From the NCBI GenBank assembly GCA_037447655.1, contig JBBHKE010000595.1:1-64000 (forward strand): a DNA stretch of 64,000 nucleotides, in the 5' to 3' direction. The translations under genes and the position numbers were made by a program. Of the stretch, positions 24,073 to 33,927 are shown piece after piece. This DNA is from Zygnema cylindricum. Lineage: Eukaryota; Streptophyta; Zygnematophyceae; Zygnematales; Zygnemataceae. The stretch's first letter is position 1. Each line of letters opens with the position of its first letter. The notes beneath the pieces were generated by a model. That model saw only the letters and a program-made list of their open reading frames with translations. It did no database searches and was not told where the DNA came from.

Positions 24073-24744
24073 TCAAAGGTTGAGTTCGGCTAAACGTTCC
24101 TTGAAAAAATAGTATGCCAACACGACTTGTTCTCTAGGCCTAATAATATGCGTATCATCTGCAACCGAAGGGAAAAGGCAAGAAGGGAAAGCGGTTGCGG
24201 AAGCACGAAGGGCCCGATAATGGGCAAGGGCGAACAAAGGTCTGCCCAGAGGGTCGCCTTGGCGAGTGCCAGTCGCAGAGGAGAGTGGAATGAGATCACC
24301 GTCGGTCGAAAAGGAAAGGCTGCTTGTCGAAGTATATAAAGCCCTCACAAAAGGGAATAATTGGACAATTGGAGATGGAGACGCCATAAGCTCTGAAAAA
24401 ATCACGTTCCGATCCACCGTATTGAATGCATTGGAAACATCGACCTTAAGTACCAACCAATTTGGATGTACATCCAACAAAGCCCGAATCCCGTGAACCA
24501 CGGCCTCACAACCTCCTCTCGTGGCGACTCCAAACTGATGGGGAGAGAAATAGTCATAGAAAGCTGGTTGGAGCTGGAGATATATCGCACGAGCCACCAA
24601 TCGGTATAAAACCTCTCCTACGGCAATAGGGCGGATCCCTCCATTAGGTTTGGCGACTGCCACAAGGCGAGATGCCGTGAGAAGTTCACAAATCCGAGGG
24701 GGCACATCCCCACTAGCTATAAGAGAACATACTCGAAAAAACAC
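24073..24744 (-). pseudogene. Retrotransposon reverse transcriptase domain
   Basis: It shows the order expected for non-LTR RTs: SRLVAVAKPNGGIRPIAVGE, then LKVDVSNAFNTVDR (first catalytic Asp), FSPHQFGVATRGGCEA, GTRQGDPLGRPLFA, and the active-site VADDTHI in place of YxDD. The frame ends at an in-frame TGA (24073-24075). The same frame continues beyond it with a thumb-like IQPSKCVIWSP, so the TGA is a nonsense mutation and not a natural end. Confidence 0.85.
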
Positions 24745-25664
24745 ATCAAACCCCCTCGCACCCGATTCAGGGGCAAAACATCGCGAAACAACTCATACAC
24801 TGTGCCCGAAGGGCCCCCGGCTGAAAGATGAGGAGAAGAGCTAAGTGCCTTAATGAAAACCTCCCGATCTAAAGTAAAACTCTCAGAAGGCTCAAAGGCG
24901 TGGATGGAGGGGGGTAAAGGAGAAGGTGAAGGGGGGTGGAGAGCTCGAAGGACCTCAATAGTGGAAGAAGATCGAGGGGCAGGGGTGAATGGTCGTAGGG
25001 CCCGAACTGCTCGAGAAAGCTCAGCAACACGGCCTAAGTGAATTGCTCGACGATAAGAGGCCGGAACATCTGATGGCTTAGGTGGGCGACATGGTATGAA
25101 AGAGGTGCTCGATACCCGATCCTCATGTTCGGCGTGCAGGGCCTTCCAATCACCACGAATGAATCGGCGACAACGCGCCACAGTTTCCCTAGCCCCACTG
25201 CCCCCTCCACGACCGGGAAGGACTAGGACCCAAAGAGAGAACATAGAAAGAAGGTGCCAAGGAGCAATGTCCGTCGGGTTTGAAGAAATGTGGGACAAAG
25301 GGAGGTGGAGAGCATCTTGTACTATTCTCCTCACGGCCATAGGAATACGGGTGTACAATCGCGGGCGGGGGGCTCCCAAATCATAAGCCCCCAAAACATC
25401 TAACTCACGGACAAAAGTCCAGTCTTCATATGTGGGGCCGGACGGGAGTGTGGTCGACGACGGTTGAGGAGAGGTGATAGACAAAGGACCACCCAGGGCT
25501 CTACAATGGCGACAACTCCGTGTATGAAGGGAAATACCGGCCCCAGGAGCAAAAAGGTTGTGACACCCAGGACATTCCAAACGCCTAGAGGCTTGTTTAC
25601 GAGGTTTGGGTGGAGGTGGGGGAGGGAGAAGGGAAAAAGAAGGGCTTCCGGACATGGTTGACAA
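24717..25664 (-). pseudogene. Retrotransposon ORF, N-terminal zinc-finger part
   Basis: A 315-codon reading frame beginning MSTMSGSPSFSLLPPPPPPK. It has a Cys2-His-Cys knuckle at about residues 34-54, then a conserved-looking APWHLLSMFSLWVLVLPGRG segment, and ends by shifting frame at about 24750, where the RT frame takes over. It supplies the DNA/RNA-binding N terminus of the element; the GGGGG run at the shift points to a single-base indel. Confidence 0.75.
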
Positions 25665-25789
25665 GTCAAAGAAACCATGGGAATAGGGAGGGTGATAGGA
25701 CGAGGAAACATGGGAGTGGAATAGGAACCATGTGGGATGTATGGGGAAATTGGTAGCGGGACAGAATATATTATAAAGTGTGATGCCGT

Positions 25790-25965
25790 AAAAGAGGGGG
25801 GAGGGGGGAGGGGGAGGTGGGGGAGGTGGGGGAGGGGGGGGGAGGGGTTCAAGTATCGGTTTTGGGTGTGTAAGGGGTATAGTGGGGGGGGGGTGGGGGG
25901 GGGGGGGGGGTGGTGGGTGGGGGAGAGGATAAAGAAATGTTTGTTTGATTTTTTTTTTTTTTTTT
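25790..25965. repeat. Poly-G-rich low-complexity tract and T17 run
   Basis: Runs of up to a dozen consecutive G, interspersed with A and T, then a long T run near 25950. It lies at the 5' side of the retrotransposon. Quadruplex potential is obvious; no gene. Confidence 0.8.
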
Positions 25966-25975
25966 TTTGATTGTT

Positions 25976-25986
25976 TGCGTGTGTGT

Positions 25987-26036
<50 letters not shown>
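25976..26036. repeat. (GT)n microsatellite
   Basis: About 30 GT units with one interruption. It is flanked by more G-rich sequence at 26050-26125. Confidence 0.95.
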
Positions 26037-26039
<3 letters not shown>

Positions 26040-26147
26040 GGAACTCGCTATATGGGGGGTTGGGGAGTCGAACGTTTCATGGGGAGAGGGGGGGGGGCTA
26101 GTAATGACCTAGGGGGGGGGGGTCACACCTGTGGTTTCGACAATGTG

Positions 26148-26665
26148 CGTGCTGTCGCGTAGTGAAAGAGAAAATGTCGAGATCAGGAGGTACACGTTTA
26201 CCGGAAGCAGGTGCTGTCGCGTAGTGAATGAGAAAATGTCGAGGTGGAGATGCTGTCGCGTTGTGAAAGAGAAAATGTCGAGATCAGGAGGTACACGTTT
26301 ACCGGAAGCAGGTGCTGTCGCGTAGTGAATGAGAAAATGTCGAGGTGGAGATGCTGTCGCGTAGTGAAAGAGAAAATGTCGAGATCAGGAGGTACACGTT
26401 TACCGGAAGCAGGTGCTGTCGCGTAGTGAATGAGAAAATGTCGAGGTGGAGATGCTGTCGCGTAGTAAAGGAGAAAAAGTAGAGATCCGGAGGTACACGT
26501 TTACTGGAAGCAGGTGCTGTCGCGTAGTGAATGAGAAAATGTCGAGATGGAGATGTTGTCGCGTAGTGAAGGAGAAAATGTCGAGATCCGGAGGTACACG
26601 TTTACCGGAAGCAGGTGCTGTCGCGTAGTGAATGAGAAAATGTCGAGATGGAGATGTTGTCGCGT
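26148..26665. repeat. 101-bp composite minisatellite
   Basis: Five copies of a 101-bp unit. Each unit has a ~61-bp and a ~40-bp half, and both halves start TGCTGTCGCGTAGTGAA(A/T)G + AGAAAATGTCGAG. The long half adds ATCAGGAGGTACACGTTTAC. The halves evidently arose from one ancestral ~40-bp repeat. ORFs over it repeat with the array and are not credible. Confidence 0.92.
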
Positions 26666-26679
26666 GAGAGAGAGAAAAG

Positions 26680-26775
26680 CGAGCGGGAGAGGGAGAGGGA
26701 GGAGAGTGAGAGGGAGGAGGGAGAGGGAGAGGGAGAGGGAGAGGGAGAGGGAGAGGGAGAGGGAGAGGGAGAGAA
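26680..26775. repeat. (GGGAGA)n microsatellite
   Basis: About twelve GGGAGA units directly follow the 101-bp minisatellite. The Leu/Ser ORF on the minus strand is an artefact. Confidence 0.9.
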
Positions 26776-27097
26776 TCTTATTGTCTAGTACAAGAGAGAG
26801 AGGGAAAGACCCAGGAGTTGGAAACGCCAACATTATTTCTAGAAAGAAATTCCACATTCATCATTGTTCATTATAATTATTCATAATCATTCATTATAAT
26901 TGTTCATTCATTTGTTGCAAAATCTTCCACTAAAAGTTGCACCACCCGATATCGCGAAAGTTATCGACTCGATAACTTATTGTGATGTATATCGTAATTT
27001 TATCGCGATATTAGCCTTCTTGATATACTGGGACGATATACCGATTGTCAGTAGGAAAAAAAAAGTTCTATAGTGATTATCGATATGTACACGCACT

Positions 27098-27317
27098 ACA
27101 CCGCTAATCGTTAGTAGTGTTACAAGTTTTTTTCGTCACTTCAAACATCTTTTCTCCGTACACACTTGTCGGATTATGGATCTTACTGTTGCGATTCAAA
27201 GCCAAGATTTTCACCTTCCTATTGGCGTTCTCCATTTGAAAACCGGACAAGTGTGTACGGAGAAAAGATGTTTTAAGTGGCGAAAAAAAGTTTAACACTA
27301 ATAACGAATAGCGGTGT
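27098..27317. mobile_element. Foldback MITE with ~75-bp terminal inverted repeats
   Basis: The left arm runs from ACACCGCTAATCG through CACTTCAAACATCTTTTCTC to ACACTTGTCGG. The right arm is its reverse complement with a few substitutions (ACACCGCTATTCG, CACTTAAAACATCTTTTCTC, ACACTTGTCCGG). About 70 bp of spacer separates the arms. Non-autonomous, no coding capacity. Related copies lie at 20946-21090 (half), about 33744-33927 and 1333-1559 (ends only). The transposase source is not in this window. Confidence 0.85.
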
Positions 27318-27737
27318 CGTAATTACAGTTTTCTTCATTAATATGTGGAAAAAAAAACAAAATACATGTATATTAATCGAGAGTAAAAGAAAATGAGCAA
27401 ACCAGGTATTCACAAAATGTGTTTTATATTTGTCTTTTACATGACCCTCTGAATATTATAATCCACACTAATCACAGTCCACATTACAAAAATAAAGTAA
27501 TTCAATCCAAACCAATTTTAACAAAAAAAAAAAAAAAAAATGAACCAAAAAATGAACCAAAAATGAATTAACAAAAAATGTCCCTCACAGCTTTCAACTT
27601 TCCATTTTAAAATTCACATTGAATGAAATAAAGTATTTACAAAACACTGATAACGAATAGTGGTGTCGTAATTACAGTTTTCTTCATAAATGTGTTTTAT
27701 ATTTGTCTTTTACATGACCCTCGGAATATTATAATCC
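27290..27737. repeat. Direct duplication of the MITE right end and flank
   Basis: AACGAATAGCGGTGTCGTAA plus TTACAGTTTTCTTCAT (27303-27338) and ATGTGTTTTATATTTGTC plus TTTTACATGACCCTC (27417-27453) recur joined together at 27651-27722. The second copy lacks the ~80 bp that separates the two parts in the first. It looks like a duplication followed by a deletion (or an insertion in copy one). Confidence 0.75.
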
Positions 27738-28287
27738 GCAAGAGAGACAGAGGGAGAGAAGAACAAATTTACAAATACTATTGAAATAAGGTTTGAAAGA
27801 TAAATTAAAAACAAACAAAATAGCATACAAAAAGAACCAAAAAAGCCAGCAAATTTGTTTCTTCAAACCTTCCACATATATTACTCTGGTTAAAAACAAA
27901 AAAAAGGGCGAAAAAAGAAAATGTAAAACAAAAACTTGAAAACTGAAGTTGAAGATCAGAAAAAGGTTCTTTAACACACCCAAAAAAAAAAATCGAGATT
28001 TGCCTTTTTTTTTAGATCCACACTAATATAGGTCTGAAACATATCAATTTGCTCTCTTGTTACGGAATTCAAAACTTTTAAATTTAATTTCCCTTTTATG
28101 ATTAACAAATTCATTTCTGAATCTTTTCAAGGAAAATAAATACATCAAACAAAATGAAAAAAAACACATCATACAAATAGTTATACTAATAATCAAAAAA
28201 ATAATAGTAACAACAACAACAACAATAATAATAATAACAACAATAACAGCAATAACAACAATAATAAAAATAAATAAACACACCCAC

Positions 28288-29247
28288 ATATATTCCAAAG
28301 TTGCCACCTTTCCAATGTCCTCCGGGATGCTTCCCTCGATTTGATTATTGGTAATGGTACTGGTAGAAAAGTCAACGCAAGTCAAACAAAATCAGCACAA
28401 GACAAACAAGGTCAATGCAGGTGAAACAGAGTCGACACAACAACAAAAAGGTCAAACAACGTCAAAAAAATCGAAGTAAACAGAACTACATCAACACAAG
28501 TCAATGAAGGTCAGCAAAGTCAATGCGGATTACTGTCTCTCTCTTGCCCCTCCCTTCCCCTCCTCCCCTCTCTCCTCTCCCCTCTCCCTTCTCCCATCTC
28601 GCGCTCCCTCCATCCATCCTTTCCTCTCTCTTTCACTCACAATTCAAAAAAGTCAACGCATAACAGAAACAGGGGTCAGCACAAGTCAAACAAAGTCAAC
28701 ATAAGTCGAATAATGTCAAACAAAGTCAACATAGGTCAAATAAAGTCAAATAAGGGCAAACAAAGTCAACGTACGTCAAATAAAGTCAAAGGAAGTCGAT
28801 ATAAGTCAAACAAAGTCAACATAAGTCAAATAATAAATAGAAGGTTCTATAAACTCACAAAGATATCAAACTATTTGATGAAGACAAAGATTTGGGAATA
28901 ATTCCTGTGAGATTGTTGTCGCCAAAACTTCTGAGGGACAGAGGGAGAGAGAGGGAGAGGGTGAGGGGGACGGAGAAGGAGAGGGAGAGGGTGGGAGAGG
29001 GAGGGAGAGGGAGAGGGAGAGGGGAACTAAAACCGAAAGTGGAAGTGAAAAACGAACACGCTGAAACGGAAAGCAAAACTGAAACTAAAATAAGAAAAAC
29101 AGACGACAAAACATTATAAAACATACTAAATAAAAACAAAAAAATAAATTTCCGGAAACGTACACTAGCTCCAGCGAAACAAGAGAGTCGAAAACATCCG
29201 GGATCGAACCCTCGAGGGAGTTAAATGCGAGATTTCTGCAACAAAAA

Positions 29248-29287
<40 letters not shown>

Positions 29288-30696
29288 TTTTATATTTTTT
29301 AGACCAGATCCTGTCAACCAAGGGAGAGAAGGACGTTCATTCTCTCTCCCTATCTCTGTCCACCTCCCACTAATTCTTACCCTCTCTCCCTTCCTCCCCT
29401 CCCTCCCTCTATCTCTCCCTCGCTCCCTCCCTTTCTCCTCCCCTCCCTTCCTCCCTCCCTCCCTCCCTCCCTCCCTTCCTCCCTCCCTTTCTCCCTCCCT
29501 CTCCCTCTCTCTCTATATATAAATTTGCTCATTTATCTCACATATTCTTCAAGTTTATCAACTTCCCGATGCTGTCAGGAATCGTTCCTGTAAACCGATT
29601 CTCCTCCAAATTTCTGTCCTTCGAAAAACAAGAAACAAAATCGAAAATTAAAATTGTAAAACTTAACGAGAAAAAATGTAGTATCCTTTTGTAAAGTCTC
29701 ATTACTAAAAATGTTCCGTGAGTCAAAACACATTACCAAACATCAAATATCGACATTGAATGATGTTAAACACTGATTATCGACTATTGAATAAAAGAAT
29801 GGTAACCATTAAAACTCCAACATTAAATTGTGGAAATTGCGTCAAAATCGGTATTTAGTGTGGATGGACATTAAAACTGACACGACAGCAACAGTTGGAC
29901 AATGGAAACTGTCATCGAGAGGATATACAAAAAACATCAGTTATCAGATTACCAGTAATCAGTTATCAGTTAAAGAAAACGCACATCCAACAAACAGACG
30001 TTTCCCTTTATTCTAATCTTCTTTATTTATGTATATATGTATGCACATATATACATAGATATGCACGCATTTACGTATGTGTTTAAATATTTACATATTA
30101 TGAATTTATTTATGTGGAATAACAAACATAAAGCGCCAAACATTGAATACCGGAGATTAGACATTGTACATCTGAGACCGGAAACTGGACATTGGACATC
30201 AATCATCGAACATTACAAAACGGAAATTGAACAAAGACAACCAAAAGCAACAAAACCCGTATGAATAGTACATCACAAACACATACACACACACCGGTAA
30301 ATTGGACACCAAACCTTGAAAATTAAACATCGGATGCCAACTAACAAACATCGGAAATCGGACATTAAACAAGGATCCTTGAATATTAGACATCAAATAT
30401 TGGAAATCCGACACCAGATATCAAACATTGGACACCAAATGTCATTGGACACTACATTTGGGACATTGGACTCAAAATATCGGACGTTGAACAAAAAATA
30501 TTGGACATTGGCCACCAACTATCGAATATTGAACATTAAATATCGGACAATCGATATCAGCCGCCCACCAGACATTGGAAGTCGTACATCTTACATTTCA
30601 AAATCCGATGTAAAATGTCAGATATGGATAACCAAATAATTGATATGGGAGAATTTAACATTGGACATCGGACATCAAACCAAAAAGAATAGAGAT

Positions 30697-30753
<57 letters not shown>

Positions 30754-32443
30754 CAATCGAGATGGAGACTTCCAGTCTTTCCCTGCTATATAACTCAAAA
30801 AAAAAACTATTGTCACTTTGCTGCCTATGAGAAAGGTTCTGGATTGAGGGAGGGAGAGAGGTCAAAGGAGGAGAGGGGGGAAGAGAAGGAGAGATACTTA
30901 CATCTCGACGAGTTCAACAAGATTTCCGATTGTCGACGGAATATTTCCAGTGAAGTGATTACGATTTAAAGTCCTATTCCATCAAAAAAAAAACAAGTTC
31001 AGACGAATGTTTAAAAAAAAAACAAACAAAAAAAATGATTCAGAATCAATTGTACGAAAGCCTTCCCATTTCAAGTCTCTGGTTTTTTAGATTTGAGTTT
31101 ACACCTAGGAAGTCAAACGAGTTTTATAATTTGCAAACACATAAAACAACGACAAAGTGAAAAAAAAGGACAGAAATTCCCTAAAAAAAACAGTGAAAAA
31201 AAAATGAAAAAAATCTTACAAAGTTTTAAGATTCACAAGAGAGCCGATGGAATCGGAGATACTTCCACCGATCCCGTTAAAATTCAAATATCTGCACATG
31301 GAAAAAGTAATAAATACATAAAAAAATAATTAACTTTCAAAATAAAATTATAATACTTTTGGCTAAAATATTTATATATATAAAGAAAACGAAAATGAGG
31401 CAAAAAATTGACAAGGCCTAAAACCTTTTATTCTCAGTTGTGGTTTATTCATGTCCTATTCGCATTTTGTATCCTTTATATCTCAATTTTGTCCTATTCT
31501 TCATTTTATCCTATTTGTCTTAATAGGACAAACTGTGTGTCCTATTAAAATCAAACAGCTCAAGAACTATTTACATCGAAAAAAATGGGGATTCCGGAAA
31601 TAAGAAAAACGAAACGAAGATGAGATAATAAATGAAAAAAAAAAAAACTCACAATTCCTCAAGAGTTGTTGCCTGATATAAACTTTCGGGAATAACTCCG
31701 GTTAACGTATTGAATCGAAGATCTCTGAAAAACCCCAAAAACCAAAAATTCCTAAAATTCCCAAAATAAAAATTTCTAAAATATAAATTCCTTTAAAAAG
31801 TGCCAAAAAAAAAATTCTACCAAAATAAACATCCTTAAATTTCCCAAAACAGGAATTCCTCAATTAATTGGAATTCCAATTTCAACTTCAACTTCAACAT
31901 CAATTTCAATTTCAATTTCATTCAACTTCAGTTTCAATTTCAATCTCAATTTCAATTTCAACGTCAATTCAAATTCATATTCAGCTTTAAAGTTTCAGTT
32001 TCAAATCCGAATTTACATTCAAATTCAGATTCGGGTTCTCTTCCAGTTTCACTTTCACATTCAAGGTCGTCGGTTTCAATTTCAAATTCATTTTTAAAAT
32101 TTCGGTTTCACTTTCACTTTTACTTTTACTTTCACTTTCAATGTCAGCTTCAATTTCAGTTTACATTTGAATTTCAATATAATCAGTTTCAACTTCAAAT
32201 TCAATTTTTAAATTTCAATTTCAATTACAACTTCAATTTCAATTTCAGCTTCAATGTCAATGTCAATGTAGTCAGTTTCAACTTCAGTTTCAGTATTAAA
32301 GTTTCAGTTTCAATTTCAATTCAGTTTCAGTTGAAAAATTCCAGTTTCAGTTGAAAATTTCAGTTCCTCACAAAATTTGGAGTGGCTGATCAAGTCCGAG
32401 ATTCGCCGGAATCGACCCGTTGAAAAAATTAGATCCCAAAAAT
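28288..32443 (-). CDS. Chain of eight plant-type LRR exons (partial LRR gene)
   Basis: Eight exons of exactly 72 nt on the minus strand: 32443-32372, 31724-31653, 31291-31220, 30973-30902, 29613-29542, 29235-29164, 28930-28859 and 28359-28288. Each has an AG acceptor and GT donor, begins at codon position 3 and ends at position 2, and encodes one 24-residue LRR of the LxxNxLxGxIPxxIGxLxxL type (for example [20 protein letters not shown] and [18 protein letters not shown]). This is the modular exon pattern of plant LRR receptor-like genes. No signal peptide, transmembrane or kinase exon was found on either side. The first exon lies only 72 nt from the IMP1-like exon, and no LRR-frame exon was found upstream. 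It is therefore either a 5'-truncated gene, a gene with unrecognised ends, or a relic; all eight modules keep their frame. Confidence 0.75.
29253..29283. repeat. (TA)n microsatellite
   Basis: TA run beside an A13 tract in an LRR intron. A CCCT-rich pyrimidine tract follows at 29340-29520. Confidence 0.9.
30140..30680. repeat. GGACATTGAACATC-type degenerate repeat in an LRR intron
   Basis: Words such as GGACATTGGACACC, AAATATCGGACGTTG and GACATCAAATATTGG recur with 9- to 18-bp spacing for over 500 bp. No frame is conserved. Confidence 0.7.
30697..30750. repeat. (GA)n microsatellite
   Basis: About 26 GA units in the intron between LRR modules 4 and 5; simple expansion. Confidence 0.9.
31865..32345. 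repeat. TTCAAT hexamer array in the first LRR intron
   Basis: Degenerate 6-bp units (TTCAAT, TTCAAC, TTCACT, TTCAGT) for nearly 500 bp. Similar in style to the CCATNT array (18640) and the GAATGT array (62340), showing a general tendency to hexamer growth. Confidence 0.85.
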
Positions 32444-33277
32444 CTTCAGAAAAAGAGAGGGAGAGGGAGTGGGAGAGGGGGAGGGAGAGGTGAAGGAAAA
32501 AAGAAGGAAAGTTACTTTGTAAAAAACTTTCCCTCGAAGAAGAGCATATGGGACCGGCCCATAATGTCGAGAGTCTGACGAATTTGAACTGTTGTCCCCT
32601 TGCAGCCACACGTGTCCTTTAGGAACCTACAAAACAAAAGTACAAAAAAAGTAAAAAAGTACACAAGGTGGAGAGTGAGCTTTGAAATACATCGTTCATC
32701 ATTCCAAACCCCTAAAATGACAAATAAATTGCTAAAAACTGTTCTTGAAAACATAAAAATCTCCAACAAATCCCTTAAAAAATGGATAAAAAAACAGAAA
32801 AAACCTATGGCCTAGACACTCCTACAGCGCCCCAAAACACAAATAAACCATGAAAAACAAAACTATACAAAGCCCTTTAGAACTTGTAGCAAGCCCTTTA
32901 AACGCACTAAAAAATAAGCCCTTAAAAAAAAGCCCAAAAAAAAGAAAAGCCCAAAAGAAAAAGCACTAAAAATAAAGGCCCTATAAAACATCCCTTTAGA
33001 AAGCCCTTAAAAAGCTCTAAAAAACTTTAAAAAACCCTAAAGTACTCACGGTAACATGTCGCACGTGTTGATTCCTCTCGTAATGATCCGGCATAACGGT
33101 AATTTTATCTCCTTCCAATCCCAAAATTCTTTTACAAACGGTCATATTTGGATTTGTGGGAGATCTCGCGACAACCACATCTCCGGCTTTCACACAATCG
33201 AAACGAGTACTCCAATGTTCTAATAAGATGACATCTCCGGAAACATTAAATGTGGGCAACATACTCGGACCCATACA
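32429..33277 (-). CDS. IMP1: Mitochondrial inner membrane protease subunit 1-like (S26 peptidase), 5' exon(s) not found
   Basis: IMP1/IMMP1L cleaves sorting peptides from proteins of the mitochondrial intermembrane space. Exon 33277-33050 encodes [20 protein letters not shown] (catalytic Ser in GPSM) and [12 protein letters not shown] (catalytic Lys). Exon 32626-32516 encodes [20 protein letters not shown] and [17 protein letters not shown] (S26 box E). Both are phase 0 and join by GT-AG. A further GT-AG intron of 72 nt (32515-32444) leads to IFGI and TAA at 32429-32431, inside the first LRR exon but in another frame. Reading through the intron reaches the same stop. The N-terminal membrane exon, expected to end just before Cys-Met-Gly, was not identified; the upstream ~2.8 kb holds a decayed duplicate of this exon. 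Confidence 0.85.
32860..33044. repeat. AGCCCTTAAAAA repeat in the IMP1 intron
   Basis: Degenerate 12- to 18-bp units of the AGCCCTTAAAAAA / AAAGCCC type run up to the exon donor at 33045-33049. Confidence 0.7.
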
Positions 33278-33472
33278 CTGAAAAATAACAAAAGGACAAG
33301 AACAAGATATAAGCAGCATATAAACAACATATAAGCAACATATAAGCAACATATAAATATCGTGTAAATAGGGAAAGTAGACAAATAAAATGGATTAGAA
33401 AAGAGAGAATTTTTTTTTTTTTAAAAGAGAGGAAGAAAGGGATTTGAAAAAGGCAAGAATTCAGTTTTCAAA

Positions 33473-33560
33473 CAATCAAAAAAGAGTACTCCAATGTTCA
33501 AATAAGACAAAATCACCGGAAACATTAAATGTTGGTAAAATCAGACCCACACACTGAAAA
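33473..33560 (-). pseudogene. Decayed duplicate of the IMP1 active-site exon
   Basis: About 88 bp match 33194-33285 at roughly 80% identity, offset by 279 bp and including the CAG acceptor. The copied frame still reads PTFNVSGD and FEHWST. However, GPSM has become GLI by substitution and a 3-nt loss, removing the nucleophilic Ser, and a stop follows shortly. It is a dead partial exon upstream of the real one. Confidence 0.8.
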
Positions 33561-33743
33561 AAAAAAAGTAATAATGTTAAATTAACATTGCTAGCATTGT
33601 GTCAAGTCATGCGCGAAAAAGAGTGAAATTCAAAAATATTTTTTGACATTCAGCTCTAATTGAATTGAAATAATAAAAGTAGTAAACAAATTTTTCATGG
33701 ACTTTAGTGTAAAATAGTATCTCATATATGTCATGTTTCATGG

Positions 33744-33927
33744 ACTACACCGTAAATCGTTTTAGCATTGTAAACACTAATTCGGTACTTGTCTTTTTTG
33801 CACCCTGATTAAAATAGCGTTAATAATACTAGAAAATTTCTTACCCTCGAACCTAAATTAGAATTGACCACACTAAATTAAACCCCACACTATATAATTC
33901 TTAATGCTAATAGCGATTCACGGTATA
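33744..33927. mobile_element. MITE, ACACCG-end family
   Basis: The left end ACTACACCGTAAATCGTTTT + AGCATT and the reverse complement of the right end (TATACCGTGAATCGCTATTA + GCATT) are clear imperfect inverted repeats of about 28 bp. ATGG flanks both sides (33740-33743, 33928-33931) and may be a target duplication. Internal sequence is AT-rich and non-coding. Confidence 0.7.

Larger units (their letters stand above)
22540..25664 (-). mobile_element. Decayed non-LTR retrotransposon (zinc finger, RT, C-terminal domain)
   Basis: One element read right to left. An N-terminal Pro-rich ORF with a zinc-finger-like CPGCHNLFAPGAGISLHTRSC-type knuckle (~25560) is followed by a reverse transcriptase domain and a C-terminal domain carrying CACGRV, HLLRCSHGGDLIQAHD and AAKAKERIM. 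The layout (single zinc-finger ORF, RT, Cys/His knuckle, restriction-like domain) recalls R2-type and related algal/moss elements; this assignment is from memory. It is inactive: a frame change near 24750 in a G5 run, an in-frame TGA at 24073-24075, at least one further stop near 23900 and a frame break between 23604 and 24070. GC content and CpG are far higher than in the surroundings, consistent with a young-to-middle-aged insertion. The likely 3' UTR extends left toward 22320. No target duplication was identified. Confidence 0.85.

Noticed and set aside
26148-26665. CRISPR-like array
   Set aside because: The intervals between repeats are themselves repeated, not unique spacers, and the context is a eukaryotic minisatellite.
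26930-27095. Another hAT element (ATCGCGATA-rich segment)
   Set aside because: Internal words resemble the hAT group, but no matching terminal repeats or target duplication could be set, so it is not listed as a feature.
32512-32769. Frame reading [14 protein letters not shown] across the IMP1 exon
   Set aside because: Another frame of the same exon gives [12 protein letters not shown] and [10 protein letters not shown], the conserved S26 peptidase motif.
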